From: Erythroxylum novogranatense
Lineage: Eukaryota; Streptophyta; Magnoliopsida; Malpighiales; Erythroxylaceae
Reading direction: 5' to 3'
DNA: 64,000 nucleotides
NCBI GenBank assembly: GCA_029891385.1
Contig: CM057231.1
Location: forward strand, 62,603,103 to 62,667,102
Positions within the stretch are counted from its first letter, which is position 1, and every line of letters begins with the position of its first letter. A program made the position numbers and the translations under genes. The notes beneath the pieces are model-generated. The model saw only the letters and a program-made list of their open reading frames with translations, made no database searches and was not told the DNA's origin. Positions 12,096 through 24,980 of this stretch are shown here, piece after piece.

Positions 12096-13101
12096 TTCCA
12101 GAGAAGGATATCTGTAAGTGGTATTATTTTTCTCTTAGGTACCAAGATTTTCTTGGATCCTTTAGGATTAGTTCGTGCACAATTCATAGTATGATGATGC
12201 AATTGATGACATTTTCGATAATGATTAGGTTAATGAAATTTCTTCCTAAAGGGAGCAAAAATCTTTTTATGCTGAGGATAGTTTTTATCAAACCTTAATC
12301 CAGTTTTATAATTAGGGTGTCTGTATTTCCCTATCATATCATTCATTTTCCTTGTACTCTCCGTAAATGTTGATAGATCAACTGAAAGACTATTTATTAT
12401 CTGTTTCAACTGATTGATCTCTTCAGATCTATCTACCACAACCTTTTTCTTTATCTCATCTACTTGTTTAGTTAAACAAACATTTTCCTTTTCTAATGCT
12501 TGCGAGTTTTTCAAGTTTTCTACGTTCTTTTTCTTAAGCAACTTATACTGCTTTAGAATTGCATGAGAATCTTCTAATAGTTTTGAGTATGCATCTTGTA
12601 ATTCATTAAATTTTGAGGTTACTTCCTAATCACTTTCTTCTTTGGCTACCAGGCAGATATTTGCTTCCATCGATACCTCTGAGTCCGTATCTGATTCAGA
12701 CGAATCTAGATCTTCTCAGGTTGCCATCATGCTTTTCTTGCCTTCTCTACTCTTCTTTGACTTTCTCTTTAACAATGGACACTCGGACTTGTAATGTCAC
12801 GGTTTATTGCATTCATAGCATGTGATGAATGTTTTCTCGTTCTTCCCTTCATCTTTGCTATTCTTCTTGAAGTAGGATTCTTTGTTTCCTTTAGCCTTTT
12901 TCTTCCACATGGGTCTGATCTTCCTTGAGATAAAGGATAGTTCATCATCTTCTTCGCTTGAAGCATGATCTGAATTATTGGAATCATCATCTTTGACTTC
13001 CTCAATCTTCAGCGCTTTCAACGATGAGCTCCTCTTCCTTTGATTCTTCTGAGTCTTCTGTCCAGCCTTCAATGCTATAGATTTGTCCCATCTGGGCTTA
13101 T
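12096..13101 (-). pseudogene. Gag of the Sirevirus, interrupted at the 5' side
   Basis: The frame contains a Lys/Glu/Ser-rich stretch and a CCHC zinc knuckle, CYECNKP then HYKSEC (about 12835-12780), with a TGA where the Gly before His is expected. Downstream are an acidic stretch, a coiled-coil segment (12541-12400: ALEKENVCLTKQVDEIKKK) and a KFH-rich end. The upstream part is cut at 13101 by the 13102-46674 insertion, and the same frame continues for seven codons at 46675-46696. Confidence 0.8.
13097..13101. other. Left target-site duplication CTTAT
   Basis: CTTAT here matches CTTAT at 46675-46679. The pair brackets the 33.6-kb nested block 13102-46674 and fixes its insertion point in gag. 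Confidence 0.9.
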
Positions 13102-13909
13102 TGTAGCACCCCACTCTTGCAAGACACATACTCGACATCCATGGTGATTTTCGAGTACGTACCTCACAAGGGTGGCATGCTAGAACGATCATTCAGTCAA
13201 AATTCATTACAAAACTTTTGTTTCTTTAAAACAAGGTACATACAAGAGGAAATTACTAATCAAATTGGGCCCATGTCATTTAAAAACATTTCCATTTCTA
13301 AGCTACAATCTTTACAAACATTAGTATTCAACCTTAAATTTTGGCCCATTTCAGATACAAAACACTTGAAGCCATAAAGTCATTTCATTACCAAATCGTT
13401 TACATACACTTTGTACAATTCTTGCTGAACATAATTCAAAAATAAAAATCAAAGAAGACATGTGTAGGTGCAAATTGATCCCGAATCCTAATCCATATCA
13501 AACCTCAGTGGCTATACTCCATTTAGCCTAGCTGAATAATTCCTCAGAACCTAAAAAGCCACATTACAATTTTTGCTGAGTTTTGCAACTCAATGAGTGA
13601 ACCATCATTGATGATTTCACCGAATTACGCATACACATCAAATATATCACAAATATTCATTCAAGTCATATATTTATTCCTGATTTTCATATAACATGGC
13701 ATCTCATGTGATCACACAATTCACGTAGCCACGTATAGCAACAATTCATATCAATTTACACTCACTTCAGCTTTGCAAATCATTTACTGAGTTTCAATCT
13801 TATAAGAATGCTATATGCATGAGACTCACATTTGTTCTTATTATTGTGACTGAGTGTCTATCACATACTTATACAAATACTGGCCTATAGGGCTCAGTCG
13901 GAACAGAAT

Positions 13910-14001
13910 CACGGAGCATAGCTCTACGTGCACACACATATATCACGGAGCAAAGCTCAAAGTGTAGAACATATATCACGGAGCAAAGCTCTACATGGAA
14001 G
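13910..14001 (-). repeat. Three hairpin units CACGGAGC / GCTC..CGTG
   Basis: Units start at 13910, 13944 and 13977. In the first, CACG-GAGC pairs with GCTC-ta-CGTG around a 3-base loop. The second and third keep the inner GAGC/GCTC stem and lose part of the outer one. The right LTR has the same array at 39255-39345, and a single copy is found in the interior at 26979-26999. Confidence 0.65.
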
Positions 14002-15189
14002 CGCTTCATACTGGCTACTCAAGTCACAACGCCTTTATCTGAGCATGCATTTTATGAAAAGCATCAAATGCTGATTATGCCATATCAGACAATCACATAT
14101 GATGTTTAATTAGAAACTCATAATCATCGGACCTAAGTCCAGCATTCAACATACATTGAGAATTCACATATCATAAGGGGTTTCATATCAAATCGGAACA
14201 CTTCCAATTCATCAAAACTGAATATGGCATATATGGAAATCACATAGGATGCTCAAACAAAACTCATAATCATTGGACCTAAGTCCTGCATTCAACTTTC
14301 GTTGAGGATTCACATATCATACAGAATTTCATAGCACTCAAAGCCACAATCAAAGCACTTCCAATACATTCCCGAATATTGATCTCCTTGGACAATTTAA
14401 AGTCCGGAATTCATAACAAATCGCAAACAGTTTAATAATGTTAGAAGTGTAAACAAATCAAATCAGATCAATCCTAGGAAATCATCTAGATTGACTCACA
14501 GTACGCTCCAATAAGCTATTGCCTGGATGGTCCGCCAATGTTTCATTGGCGTCCGATATGCTCCTCTAAAATATACAAAACACATTCGCAAATATCACAT
14601 TTTTGCATAAATACACAAGTGGTTCTTTTATGCACATCAATGTATAGAATGTATGCACAATGCATGTTCAATGGCAATTCTGGGGTACAATGTTGCGATC
14701 CTTATTGAAATCATTCAGATATCAAAGCCCTCATTAATACCATGTATAATTACAATTGGATTGAACAAAACAATGTAAAACAATTTCATATCTTCATTGA
14801 CCACTTCAGATTTTTCCTTTAATACACATACGGGTCAACTTTCCATGCTAAATATGATAAATTAAATGACTAAATTAGACAAAACTTCCTTCTTTAAAGT
14901 TGTTCTCCCATTTCTTATCTTTCTAATGACACCACAATCATTTAATTTGGGTTAGCATACAAAGACATATACTCAAAATATTTCAGACAGTTCATAAGTT
15001 CTAACAGAATTCTTACCTCAACTTCCAACCAAAAGTTGAAACTCTTAGAGACAGAATTAAAACTCCATTTCTTCATAAACTTTGTATCCCTATGTCTCTA
15101 TTTTATAACTAATCAAAAATCATCTTATTTGGACATCTAAAGAAAAAGTTATGTTCATAATACTTAGGTATGTTTGAGTTGTCAAGTTG

Positions 15190-15410
15190 GGGACTTCGCC
15201 TCGGCGAGGACAAAAAGTGAAGTCGCGACGTACAGCCCAGAAATTAGTTTTTCTTAGGATTTTCTTGCAATAGTCGCCACGATGAGCTCAAGGGTGAGTC
15301 ACACGTCACTACGTACAAAAGGAATGAGCCGCGATGAGCTCAAAGGTGCGTTTCACATCGCGACGTACAAAAAGGAATGAGTCGCGACGTCTGGTTACTG
15401 AAACTCGTCT
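15190..15410. repeat. GC palindrome array in the LARD-like LTR
   Basis: Variants of GTCGCGACG recur about six times between AT-rich flanks. The equivalent array in the right LTR is at 45520-45720. The motif is the same as in the Tekay LTRs, although the surrounding LTR sequences are not alignable. Confidence 0.65.
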
Positions 15411-16559
15411 TCCCCAGTTTTCCTCTTAAGATTTGTATGCATTCCTATGTTTATTCTCACATCAATTAACTCATATCACACTTAAAACAATTCTTCTAAC
15501 TCATATTTTTAACTCATCAACACACACACAATTTAAAATCCAATATTCATACTTAAACATCAACTTCACTTCTACCGATAAACAACGGACACAATACATG
15601 CATGTACCATTTCGACTTTCTCAAAACCCGAACAGAGTATATACATATCTTCCAATCTAGAGTTCATTCAACACCATTTTAACAATTCCTACTCTCAAAT
15701 CAATCATCTACTCTATTCAACACCGAAACTAAACTTCTCTAACCTCACATGCATGCATTGATTTCCACTAAAAAACATCATTTACAACAATAAAACCCAG
15801 CTCAAACATAAGTTACTTGATTCAGCTACGAATTCCAACAAGGAGAACATATTAAAAACACCGAGAGTCTCACAGTTGATATTCGGATGCTAAGTGTTTT
15901 CTTTTTTCACCGAGAAGGTCACTCATAATGTTGGACCCCCGAATTTTTTTTATGATGTCATTAAGCATGAATTGTGTTAATTATGTGTTTATGCCTTAGT
16001 TTGATTTAATTGAGCGTGTTAGTGGATACTTGAGATGTATTTGAGTTTATTATGGTTTAAATAGGAATTTGAGGGTAAGAGTGTATGAGGGTATTTTGGG
16101 AAGATTGCTTAGGTTGGATTAAGTTAAGGCTTTGAAGGAGGGGTAAAATGGTCTTTACCCATCTCCTTTAGATATAGGTGAAAGAGAGAATTAGAAAGGA
16201 AGAAGGAAATAGAAGGAGAAAAGAAGAAGAAGAGATATCGTGGGTGAGGAAGAGAAGAGAACGCTTGGTTTTCGATCCTTGAGTTTTCGATGATTCAAGC
16301 TCATTCCGTAAGTTAGCTTCGTTTCTTCTTGTTTTAGTTAGTTTAAACCCTAGAATCGTTTTGTTTGAGGTTAGAACCGATTATGTAGGATTTTCAGAAA
16401 AACCTAAGTGAAATCTTTGGGTTGATGAGTTTGTGACGGTTTTTAAGGTTTGAATGAGTTAGAATGGTAGTATAAGTCTTGAATCAAGGTTTGGGTGTGT
16501 TGCATTTATGTTTGGGGAAGGATTGAAGTTGAAAATGGTGGAAAGTTAGGTTTCGGAGT

Positions 16560-16740
16560 CGTTCTCCCAGCCCGCACGTCGCGACGTGCGAATTTGCAGT
16601 CACCGCGACGTGCGAAGGCGTGGTCTTCGTTGCGGCGCACACTTGTGTGCATGTCGCGGTGAGCACGGGCTGTTCGCCTCGACGAGCGAAGTCTCCGTCA
16701 TGCTTAACGTGTTTCGTCATGCGTAGCGCCTGCTTTTCAA
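16560..16740 (+). repeat. GC palindrome array in the 5' LTR
   Basis: Units related to GCACGTCGCGACGTGC, the first one perfect, followed by decayed units with TG/CA in place of CG. The 3' LTR copy at 23455-23650 is better preserved. The decay fits deamination of methylated CpG. Confidence 0.7.
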
Positions 16741-18011
16741 ATAAGATGAAGTTCGGTATTTTGGGCATATCTTTTGCTATAGATGTCCAAATGAGGTGAT
16801 TTTGGATTTGTTGCGATCTAGAGATAAAGGACTACAAGTTTTATGAAGAAGGGAAGTTCGGTATTTGTCTCTTAGGATTCGGGGAATTAGATGGAAGTCG
16901 AGCATAGATTGTTAGTGTTAGCGTTTTTTTTTTGCGAAGCTGATTGAATATTTCTTTTGACTGTTATTGATTTGGGACTTGGTTTGCTATAGGAAACCAA
17001 GCCGATTTGATTCCATCGTAAGAGGAAGGACAACAGTGAGTCGGATACTCAGCGATATTAGGTGGGTAATGTAATTATAGTTATTGTGTGATTAGGCAAA
17101 TTCTTGCATATGTGTGACTATATGTTATGTGTTATGCTTAAATGTGCATTGTTATAAGATTGGAATGACTTTAATTTCATGCATGAGAATTGATCGAAGC
17201 ATATCCTAATTTTGATCATGTTATGCCTTGACTTCGGTCATGGCATTTTGAACAAATGAAAGCTTGAAAGCATATCATCTGATGAAATGATTATGAGCAT
17301 GATTTTGTGCTTTTGTTGGGCGAGAGTGGAACCATTTCGTTCGTCACGTGCACGTAGACAAGAGCCTTCTCCCGGCTGCCCGCTTGTGGCCTATGAGCTC
17401 CGAATGGACTCATTTCGTTCAGGTTGTAAACCTCGGTTTTTTCCTTTTGTTTCCATGGAACCCTCGAGCCATTGTGATGCGCATTACATATTCGAATTAT
17501 TCATTATGCAGCATACATTGTGACATATTTATGAGTTGAATTAACTATGCTGAATGCGTGTATTATTGGCTTAGCTTGTAAGAGCTAGAATTGATGTAAG
17601 CACATATAATATATATATACATTCATATGTTTGAATTTTTGCTAATTGCCGATGGCTATAATTATATTAGCCACTGAGCTGCGTAGCTCAACCCATTATT
17701 TTCCTCCTCAGCAACTCAGACGCCATTGATCCTCGCCAGCATCAAGAACTCCGCAGTAGTTAGAGATCATTGTATTAAGTTAGTAGCTGGCCCTCCGAGC
17801 ATGTCATCATGGAGCATATTTCATGTATTTTGGATTTAGACTTATTTGTATTAAGTATGGTTGATAACACTTGTTGAACTGCTTTAGTTATTGCATAGTT
17901 CGAATGATTGGGTGTATGGTATTCATGTGTAAAATTTTGCATGGGCGAATCGACTTTTGTATGGATGTTGGGATCGGGTCCGATGTTTTGGGTAACCCGT
18001 CGTAGGCGCAG

Positions 18012-18030
18012 CCCGAGGGGCCACCTCGGG
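18012..18030 (+). other. Conserved hairpin 28 nt before the LTR end
   Basis: CCCGAGG-ggcca-CCTCGGG forms a 7-bp stem with a 5-base loop. It is identical at 7968-7986 and 24934-24952, each time exactly 28 nt from the LTR's last base and so just upstream of the PBS in a genomic transcript. Confidence 0.6.
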
Positions 18031-18062
18031 AACAGGGTTTCGGGTCCCGGGCCCAACATGTT

Positions 18063-18075
18063 TGGTATCAGAGCT
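18063..18075 (+). other. Primer binding site (tRNA-Met type)
   Basis: TGGTATCAGAGCT begins four bases after the 5' LTR end. It is the usual plant retroelement PBS complementary to the 3' end of initiator tRNA-Met. Confidence 0.9.
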
Positions 18076-18230
18076 TTAGGTTTATATGTCCTCGGCTTAG
18101 AATGCATAGTAGGATGAGTTGTGTGATATATGATTATTTGCTGCATTTGATTTCTTGCATATCAAGCATATATGTAGGAATCAAGATCGACATATAGCTA
18201 ATCCTTAGTGTTTGGATTTGAAGGAGTACG

Positions 18231-19254
18231 ATGCCATCTCGTAGAAGGACACGAGGAGCTTTGTAAGGATTTGTTGCACCTGACTCTCCGACTAGAGAGG
18301 AGAGGACTGATGAGTCAGTAGCCCCAGGGAATGCTGAGGCTTCTGTAGCCCCAGCTCAGAAGGGGAGACGGTTTGATAGGTTGAGGAAGTATGGAGAAGT
18401 CGACTTCTATGGGACAGCAGATCCAGAAGAAGCCGAGACTTGGTTGAGAAAGATTGAGAGAGTGCTGGATCAGATGGATTGTGAGGATGACGAGAGAGTA
18501 GTTTATGCTGCAAGTTTGCTTTGTGGAGATGCTCGCATCAAGGGCGATCGTGTCCGGAGTCGATGAGACCCGTAGGGTTGTCATGGCAGAACTTCTTGGC
18601 TGCTTTTAAGAAGAAGTATCTGTCTGAGGTTTACATTCAGCAGAAGCAGAGGGAGTTCCTCAGTCTTACTCAGAGGGAAATGATGGTCAGTGAGTATGAG
18701 CGTCGGTTCACTCAGTTGGAGAGGTATGCTTTAGATCTGATGCTGAGTGAGGCCGCTAGATGTCGCCGGTTTGAGTCGGGTCTGCACTTGGCTTTCAGAG
18801 AGAAGGTGATAGTACAGAATTTTTGTGACTTCCAGCAGTTAGTTGAGGCAGCTTTGAGGGTGGAAAATATCGAGAATATCAAGAGTGCAGTGAATAAGAA
18901 GAGAAAGGGCAGAGAGCAGTTCAGGAAGGGAGGTAGCACTAGTACTCCTATTCCGCATGTGGAGTGCTAGGAGCTTTCTGCTCGCCCGAGGAGAGGAGCA
19001 GTGGTGCCAGTCGACCGAGACCGATGAGGACTTCTACTGTTTCTCACTAAGCCTCGACGGTGGGCAGCAGTAGAAGGGGAGGTGGGGACAAGTCATCCGT
19101 CCCTAAGTGTGAGCACTGCGGCAATTTCCATGGTGGAGAGTGTTACCGATTGACGGGAGCATGTTTCAATTGTGGATGAAGGACACAGGGCGAGAGTGTC
19201 CTCACTGCCTAGAGAGAGGGATCTCAGATGTAGGCTTCCAGGAGGACAGAGACT
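18231..19254 (+). pseudogene. Gag of the Tekay-type element
   Basis: The ATG at 18231 opens MPSRRRTRGAL, followed at once by a TAA. The frame continues through FYGTADPEEAETWLRKIERV and VVYAASLLCGDA (gag core). A frame change near 18540-18580 leads into LSWQNFLAAFKKKYLSEVY and REMMVSEYERRFTQLERYA. Zinc-knuckle cysteines are readable at about 19108-19180 (CEHCGNFHGGEC and CFNCG), followed by a stop and another frame change. It forms the capsid in active relatives; here it is broken in at least three places. Confidence 0.85.
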
Positions 19255-22200
19255 GTGGGTCAGAGGACTGCAACAGAAGTGGGTAGTTCTGATGCAGCCA
19301 AGAGAGTGAGTCTTCCAGGTAGACCTAGGGGGCAAGCACCGGCCAGGGTGTTTGCGATGACACGGGAGGATGCAGAGGCCGCTCCAAATGTTGTCACTGG
19401 TATGGCTAGATTATTTGCTGATGATGTGCGTGTTTTGATTGATCCAGGTTCTACTCACTCGTTTGTTTTATCGAGTAGACCTGTGTGTGATAGGATTGTG
19501 AGCCCATTGAATACTCCGTTGATGGTGAGTACTCCGATTGGCCAGTTCATTGTGATTAGTCAAGTGTTTAGAGGCTGTGAGCTTTGTATTGGTGGAGCAC
19601 TGTTGGTGGTGGATTTGATGCCACTGAAAATGGGAGGATTGGATGTGATCTTGGGTATGGACACGTTGGAGAGGTACAATGCCCGTTTGGAGTGTAAGCA
19701 GAAGATAGTAGAATTTGAATTGGATGACGGCAAAAGAGTGAGGTTTATGGGGGACAGAAAAGCAGGTCCGCCCAGAATTGTTTCCACATTGACAGCAGAA
19801 AAGATGATGAGGAAGGGTTGTGAGGCATTTTTGGCCTATGTGGTGGACACCAAGGCAGATAGAGGGGAGTTGGAGGATATTCCAGTGGTCAGGGAATTCT
19901 CAGATGTCTTTCCCGAGGATTTGTCAGGACTACCGCCAACTAGGAAAATTGAGTTTCCCATTGAACTTCTCTCAGATACTGCACCGATTTCAATTCCGCC
20001 CTACCGGAGGGCTCCGGCAGAATTGAAAGAGCTTAAGGAGCAGTTAGAGGAGATCTTAGAGAAAGGGTACGTTAGACCGATTTCTTCACCTTGGGGAGCT
20101 CCGGTCATATTTGTGAAGAAGAAAGATGGCTCGTTGAGGATGTGTGTGGACTACAGGAAGCTGAATCAGGTCACGGTAAAGAACAGGTATCCGCTTCCTC
20201 GCATTGATGATCTGTTTGATCAATTGCAAGGAGCGAAAGTCTTTTCCAAGATAAACTTGAGATCGGGATACCATCAGTTGAGGATTAAGGAGTCGAATGT
20301 GCCGAAGACTGCTTTCAGGACTCGGTATGGGCATTTTGAGTTTCTGGTTATGCCTTTCGAATTGACGAATGCCCCAGCAGCATTCATGGATTTGATGAAT
20401 TGGGTCTTTAAGCCATTCTTGGACCAATTTATCATAGTCTTCATTGATGATATATTGGTTTATTCCGAGAGTGATCGGGAGCATGAAGAGCATTTGAGGA
20501 TTTCTTTAGAGACTTTGAGGAGGAATGAGCTGTATGTCAAATTCGATAAATGTGAATTTTGGCTGAGGGAAGTTGCATTTCTTGGACATGTGATTTCAGA
20601 ACAGTGAGTGCATGTGGATCCAAAGAAGATAGAAGCTGTAGTGAATTGGGAAGCCCCGAAGAATGTAGCAGAAGTGAGGAGTTTTCTAGGTTTGGCAGGT
20701 TACTACAGGAGGTTTGTGGAGGTATTCTCTATGATATCCGCTCCGATGACGAAGTTGTTGAGGAAAAGTCAGAAGTTTGTTTGGAGTGATGAGTGTCAGA
20801 GGAGCTTCGAGGAGCTCAAGCACAGATTGACGAGTGCTCCGATTCTGGTTTTGCCTTCTAGAGATGAGGGCTATACTGTGTATAGTGATGCTTCGAGTAA
20901 GGGTCTTGGTTGTGTTTTGATGCAGGGAGATCGGGTGATTGCTTATGCTTCGAGGCAGTTGAAGCCGTATGAGTTGAATTATCCGACGCATGATTTGGAG
21001 TTAGCAGCTGTGATCTTTGCCTTGAAGATTTGGAGGCATTATCTGTATGGAGTTCAAACGAGGATCTTTACCGATCACAAGAGTCTCAAGTACTTGTTGA
21101 GCCAGAAGGAACTGAATTTGAGGCAGAGAAGGTGGATTGAATTGCTTAAGGATTATGACTTGCTGATTGAGTATCATCCGGGCAAGGCCAATGTAATAGC
21201 GAATGCTTTGAGTAGGAAGTCTTCGATTGCTCATGTTCCGACAGTTTATCTTCCTTTATTGGAAGAGATGGCCAAGCTTAAGATAAGCTTGAAGCAGGAA
21301 GAGCCGGATTGTCTTTTGGCTAATTTTCGAGTGAGACCGATGCTAAGGGAAAAGGTTAGGGAATTGCAGGCACAAGATGCTGATTTGAGTAAGCTCAGAG
21401 AGGAAATTCGGAATGGCAAGATTTCAGAGATAGAGGTGAGGGATGATGGGCTAATGACAGTGGGCAACAGGCTGTGTATTCCGGATGTGCAGGTAGTTAA
21501 GGATGAAATTCTAGATGAGGCACACAATGCGCCTTACGCCATGCATCCAGGTAGTACCAGGATGTACAGGGATTTGAGAGAGCATTTTTGGTGGAAGGGC
21601 ATGAAAAGGGATGTAGCAGAGTTTGTGAGCAAGTGTCTAGTGTGTCAGCAAGTTAAGGCTGAATACCAGGCACCTTCAGGCATGTTGAGGCCATTGTCCA
21701 TCCCGGAATGGAAGTGACAAAGAGTGACCATGGATTTTCTGATGGGTTTGCCTAAGACCAGTAGGAGACATGATGCCATATGGGTTAATATGGATCGATT
21801 GACGAAGTCAGCTCACTTCTTGGCGATCAAGCAGACTGATTCTTTGCATGTGCTAGCAAAGAAGTATATTGATGAGATAGTGAGGTTGCATGGGATTCCA
21901 GATTCCATAGTTTCTGATAGAGACCCTCGGTTTACTTCGAGGTTTTGGGGGAGTTTGCAGGAAGCTTTGGGGTCTAACCTGCATTTTAGTACAGCTTTTC
22001 ATCCTCAGAAGAATGGTCAATCTGAGAGGACCATTCGGACTCTTGAGGGGATGCTCGGGGCATGTGTGATGGATTTTAAGGGAGCTTGGGATGAACATTT
22101 GCCATTGGTCGAATTCGCTTATAATAATTGCACTATTCGAGCATCTGGGATGGCTCCATATGAGGCATTGTATGGCAGGAGGTGTAGGACTCCGATTTGT

Positions 22201-22790
22201 TGGGATGAAGAAGGAGAGAGGAAACTGGTAGGACCAGAATTGATTCAGATGATGGTTGAGAAAGTCAATCTGGTTAAGCAGCGACTTAAGGCAGCACAGG
22301 ATAGGATGAAGAGTTGTGTTGATGCTCACCGAAAGGAGATGGAGTATGAAGTCAGTGAAAAGGTGTTCCTTAAGACATCTCCTTGGAAAGGAGTGTTGAG
22401 GTTTGGCAAGAAGGGTAAGTTGAGTCCGACGTATGTGGGTCCTTATGAAATCCTTGAGAGGATTGGGCCACTCGCCAAGCAGTTGGCGCATCTCTAATTG
22501 TCGCAGATCTACGATGTCTTCCATGTTTCCATGCTGAGGAGGTATAGATCGGATCCTTCTCATATCATTAAGGTTAGTGAGGTTCAGTTGCGTGATGATC
22601 TGAGTTATGAAGAAATTCCAGTGGAGATTTTGGATGCTAAGGAAAAAGTCCTCAGGAATAAGACAATTCAGCTAGTCAAAGTCCTGTAGAGGAATCATTC
22701 TGTAGAGGAGGCTACTTGGGAGCCTTTGGAAGCTATGAAGGAGAAGTATCCGTATCTCTTCGATATTTCAGGTAAATTTCGAGGAAGAAA
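19255..22790 (+). pseudogene. Pol of the Tekay-type element (PR-RT-RH-IN-chromodomain)
   Basis: One frame holds the whole polyprotein except for four stops, ending at 20607, 21717, 22497 and 22689. Domains: protease [10 protein letters not shown] (residues 61-70); RT with [19 protein letters not shown] and FIDDILVY (Asp 398-399); RNase H ([25 protein letters not shown]); the integrase HHCC finger ([11 protein letters not shown]); and the catalytic core with TMDFLMGLP, SDRDPRF and QSERT all present. The chromodomain-like tail (about 22560-22790, EEATWEP) marks a chromovirus. RT motif A reads [12 protein letters not shown], with Asn at residue 334 where Asp is catalytic, so the RT is dead. The stop at 21715 is TGA where relatives have Trp, a G-to-A change. 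Confidence 0.93.
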
Positions 22791-22797
22791 TTTCTTT

Positions 22798-22812
22798 TAA
22801 TAGGGGGAGAAA
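22798..22812 (+). other. Polypurine tract of the Tekay-type element
   Basis: TAATAGGGGGAGAAA directly precedes the 3' LTR start TGTTGG at 22813. Confidence 0.88.
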
Positions 22813-24980
22813 TGTTGGACCCCGAATCTTTTTTATGATGTCATTAAGCATGAATTGTGTTAATTATGTGTTTATGCCTTAGTTTGATTTAATTGAGCGT
22901 GTTAGTGGATAATTGAGATGTATTTGAGTTTATTGTGGTTTAAATAGGAATTTGACGGTGAGAGTGTATGAGGGTATTTTGGGAAGATTGCTTAGGTTGG
23001 ATTAAATTAAGGCTTTGAAGGAGGGGTAAAATGGTCTTTACCCATCTCCTTTAGATATAGGTGAAAGAGAGAATTAGAAAGGAAGAAGGAAATAGAAGGA
23101 GAAAAGAAGAAGAAGAGATATCGTGGGTGAGGAAGAGAAGAGAACGTTTGGGTTTTCGATCCTTGGAGTTTTCGACAGATTTGAAGCTCATTCCGGGTAA
23201 GTTAGCTTCGTTTCTTCTTGTTTTAGTTAGTTTAAACCCTAGAATCGTTTTGTTTGAGGTTAGAACCGATTATGTAGGATTTTCAGAAAAACCTAAGTGA
23301 AATCTTTGGGTTGATGAGTTTGTGACTGTTTTTAAGGTTTGAATGAGTTAGAATGGTAGTATAAGTCTTGAATCAAGGTTTGGGTGTGTTGCATTTATGT
23401 TTGGGGAAGGATTGAAGTTGAAAATGGTGGAAAGTCGGGTTTCGGAGTCGTTCTCCAGGCCCGCATGTCGCGACGCGCGAATTTCCAGTCGCCGCGACGT
23501 GTGGAGGCGTGGTCTTTGTCACGGCGCACACTTGTGTGCACGTCGCAGCGAGCGCGGGCTGTTCGTCGCGACAAGCAAAGTCTCCGTCGCGACAAGCGAA
23601 GCTGTTCCCCGCGGCGAACGTGCCTTCGTCACGGCGAGCGCCCTGTTTCCAGCGAAGATGAAGTTTGGTATTTTGGGCATATCTTTTGCTATAGATGTCC
23701 AAATGAGGTGATTTTGGATTTGTTGCGATCTAGAGATAAAGGACTACAAGTTTTATGAAGAAGGGAAGTTCGATATTTGCCTCTTAGGATTCGGGGAATT
23801 AGATGGAAGTCGAGCATATATTGTTAGTGTTAGCGTTTTCGTTTTCGAAGCTGATTGAATATTTCTTTTAACTGTTATTGATTTGGGACTTGGTTTGCTA
23901 TAGGAAACCAAGCCAATTTGATTCCATCGCAAGAGGAAGGACAGCAGTGAGTCGGATACTCAGCGATATTAGGTGGGTAATGTAATTATAGTTATTGTGT
24001 GATTAGGCAAATTCTTGCCTATGTGTGACTATATGTTATGTGTTACGCTTAAATGTGCATTGTTATAAGATTGGAATGACTTTAATTTCATGCATGAGAA
24101 TTGATCGAAGCATATCCTGATTTTGAGCATGTTATGCCTCGACTTCGGTCATGGCATTTTGAACAAATGAAAGCTTGAAAGAATATCATCTGATGAAATG
24201 ATTATGAGCATGATTTTGTGCTTTTGTTGGGAGAGAGTGGAACCATTTCGTTCATCACGTGCACGTAGACAAGAGCCTTCTCCCGGTTGCCCGCTTGTGG
24301 CCTATGAGCTCCGAATGGACTCATTTCGTTCAGGGTGTAAACCTTGGTTTCTCCCTTTTGTTTTCATGGAACCCTCGAGCCATTGTGATGCGCATTGCAT
24401 ATTCAATTATTCATTGTGCAAAGATACGCTAGACATATTTATGAGTTGAATTAACTATCTTTGAATCGCGTATTATTGGCTTAGCTTGTAAGAGCTAGAA
24501 TTGATGTAAGCACATATAATATATATATACATTCATATGCTTGAATTTATGCTAATTGCCGATGGCTATAATTATATGAGCCACTGAGCTGCGTAGCTCA
24601 ACCCATTATTTTCCTCCTCAGGTGCAACTCAGGACGTCAGTTGATCCTTGCCAGGCATCGAAGAACTCCGCAGTAGTTAGAGATCATTGTATTAAGATAG
24701 TATTTTAGCTAGCCCTCCGAGCATGTCATCATGGAGCATATTTCATGTATTTTGGATTTAGACTTATTTTTATTAAGTATGGTTGATAACACTTGTTGAA
24801 CTGCTTTAGTTATTGCATAGTTCGAATGATTGGGTGTATGGTATTCGTGTGTAAAATTTTACATAGGCGAATCGACTTTTGTATGGATGTTGGGATCGGG
24901 TCCGATGTTTTGGGTAGCCCGTCATGGGCGCAGCCCGAGGGGCCACCTCGGGAACAGGGTTCCGGGTCCCGGGTCCAACA
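22813..24980 (+). repeat. 3' LTR of the Tekay-type element
   Basis: 2168 bp, homologous to the 5' LTR. Its GC palindrome array (23455-23650) is longer and less decayed than the 5' copy. It carries ACGTGCACGT at 24257-24266, the TGAGCT/AGCTCA stem at 24585-24600 and the terminal hairpin at 24934-24952. Confidence 0.93.

Larger units (their letters stand above)
2981..13101 (-). mobile_element. Sirevirus-like Ty1/copia retrotransposon, 5' part displaced
   Basis: Read on the minus strand the order is gag, protease, integrase, RT, RNase H, envelope-like gene, PPT and 3' LTR. That is the order of Ty1/copia with the extra downstream gene typical of Sireviruses. The plus-strand PPT complement at 4049-4063 abuts an LTR end at 4048. 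The element is split twice: a solo LTR at 5722-8014 in the envelope-like gene and the nested block 13102-46674 in gag. About 22 bp more of gag follow at 46675-46696, and the rest of gag and the 5' LTR are not in the window. The left boundary near 2981 is approximate. Confidence 0.8.
15929..18058 (+). repeat. 5' LTR of the Tekay-type element
   Basis: 2130 bp. It is homologous to 22813-24980, with several small deletions and C/T changes, especially near 16640-16740 and 17700-17750. It holds the perfect 16-bp palindrome GCACGTCGCGACGTGC (16574-16589), the ACGTGCACGT palindrome (17346-17355), the TGAGCT/AGCTCA stem (17675-17690) and the terminal hairpin (18012-18030). Confidence 0.93.
15929..24980 (+). 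mobile_element. Tekay-type gypsy chromovirus, nearly complete
   Basis: Both LTRs start TGTTGGACC and end CCAACA. The flanks are CATAA (15924-15928) and CACAA (24981-24985). The unoccupied target in the other LARD LTR reads CACAA near 46254, so the left copy has one C-to-T change. The PBS, gag, pol (PR-RT-RH-IN-chromodomain) and PPT are in the expected order. Pol is open over more than 3 kb except for four stops. Confidence 0.95.

Noticed and set aside
18063..18075. Possible tRNA-Met gene remnant
   Set aside because: Only the 3'-end complement used as primer binding site is present; no cloverleaf.
19820..20026. Frames overlapping gypsy pol on other frames and the opposite strand
   Set aside because: Shadows of the pol reading frame without domain content.
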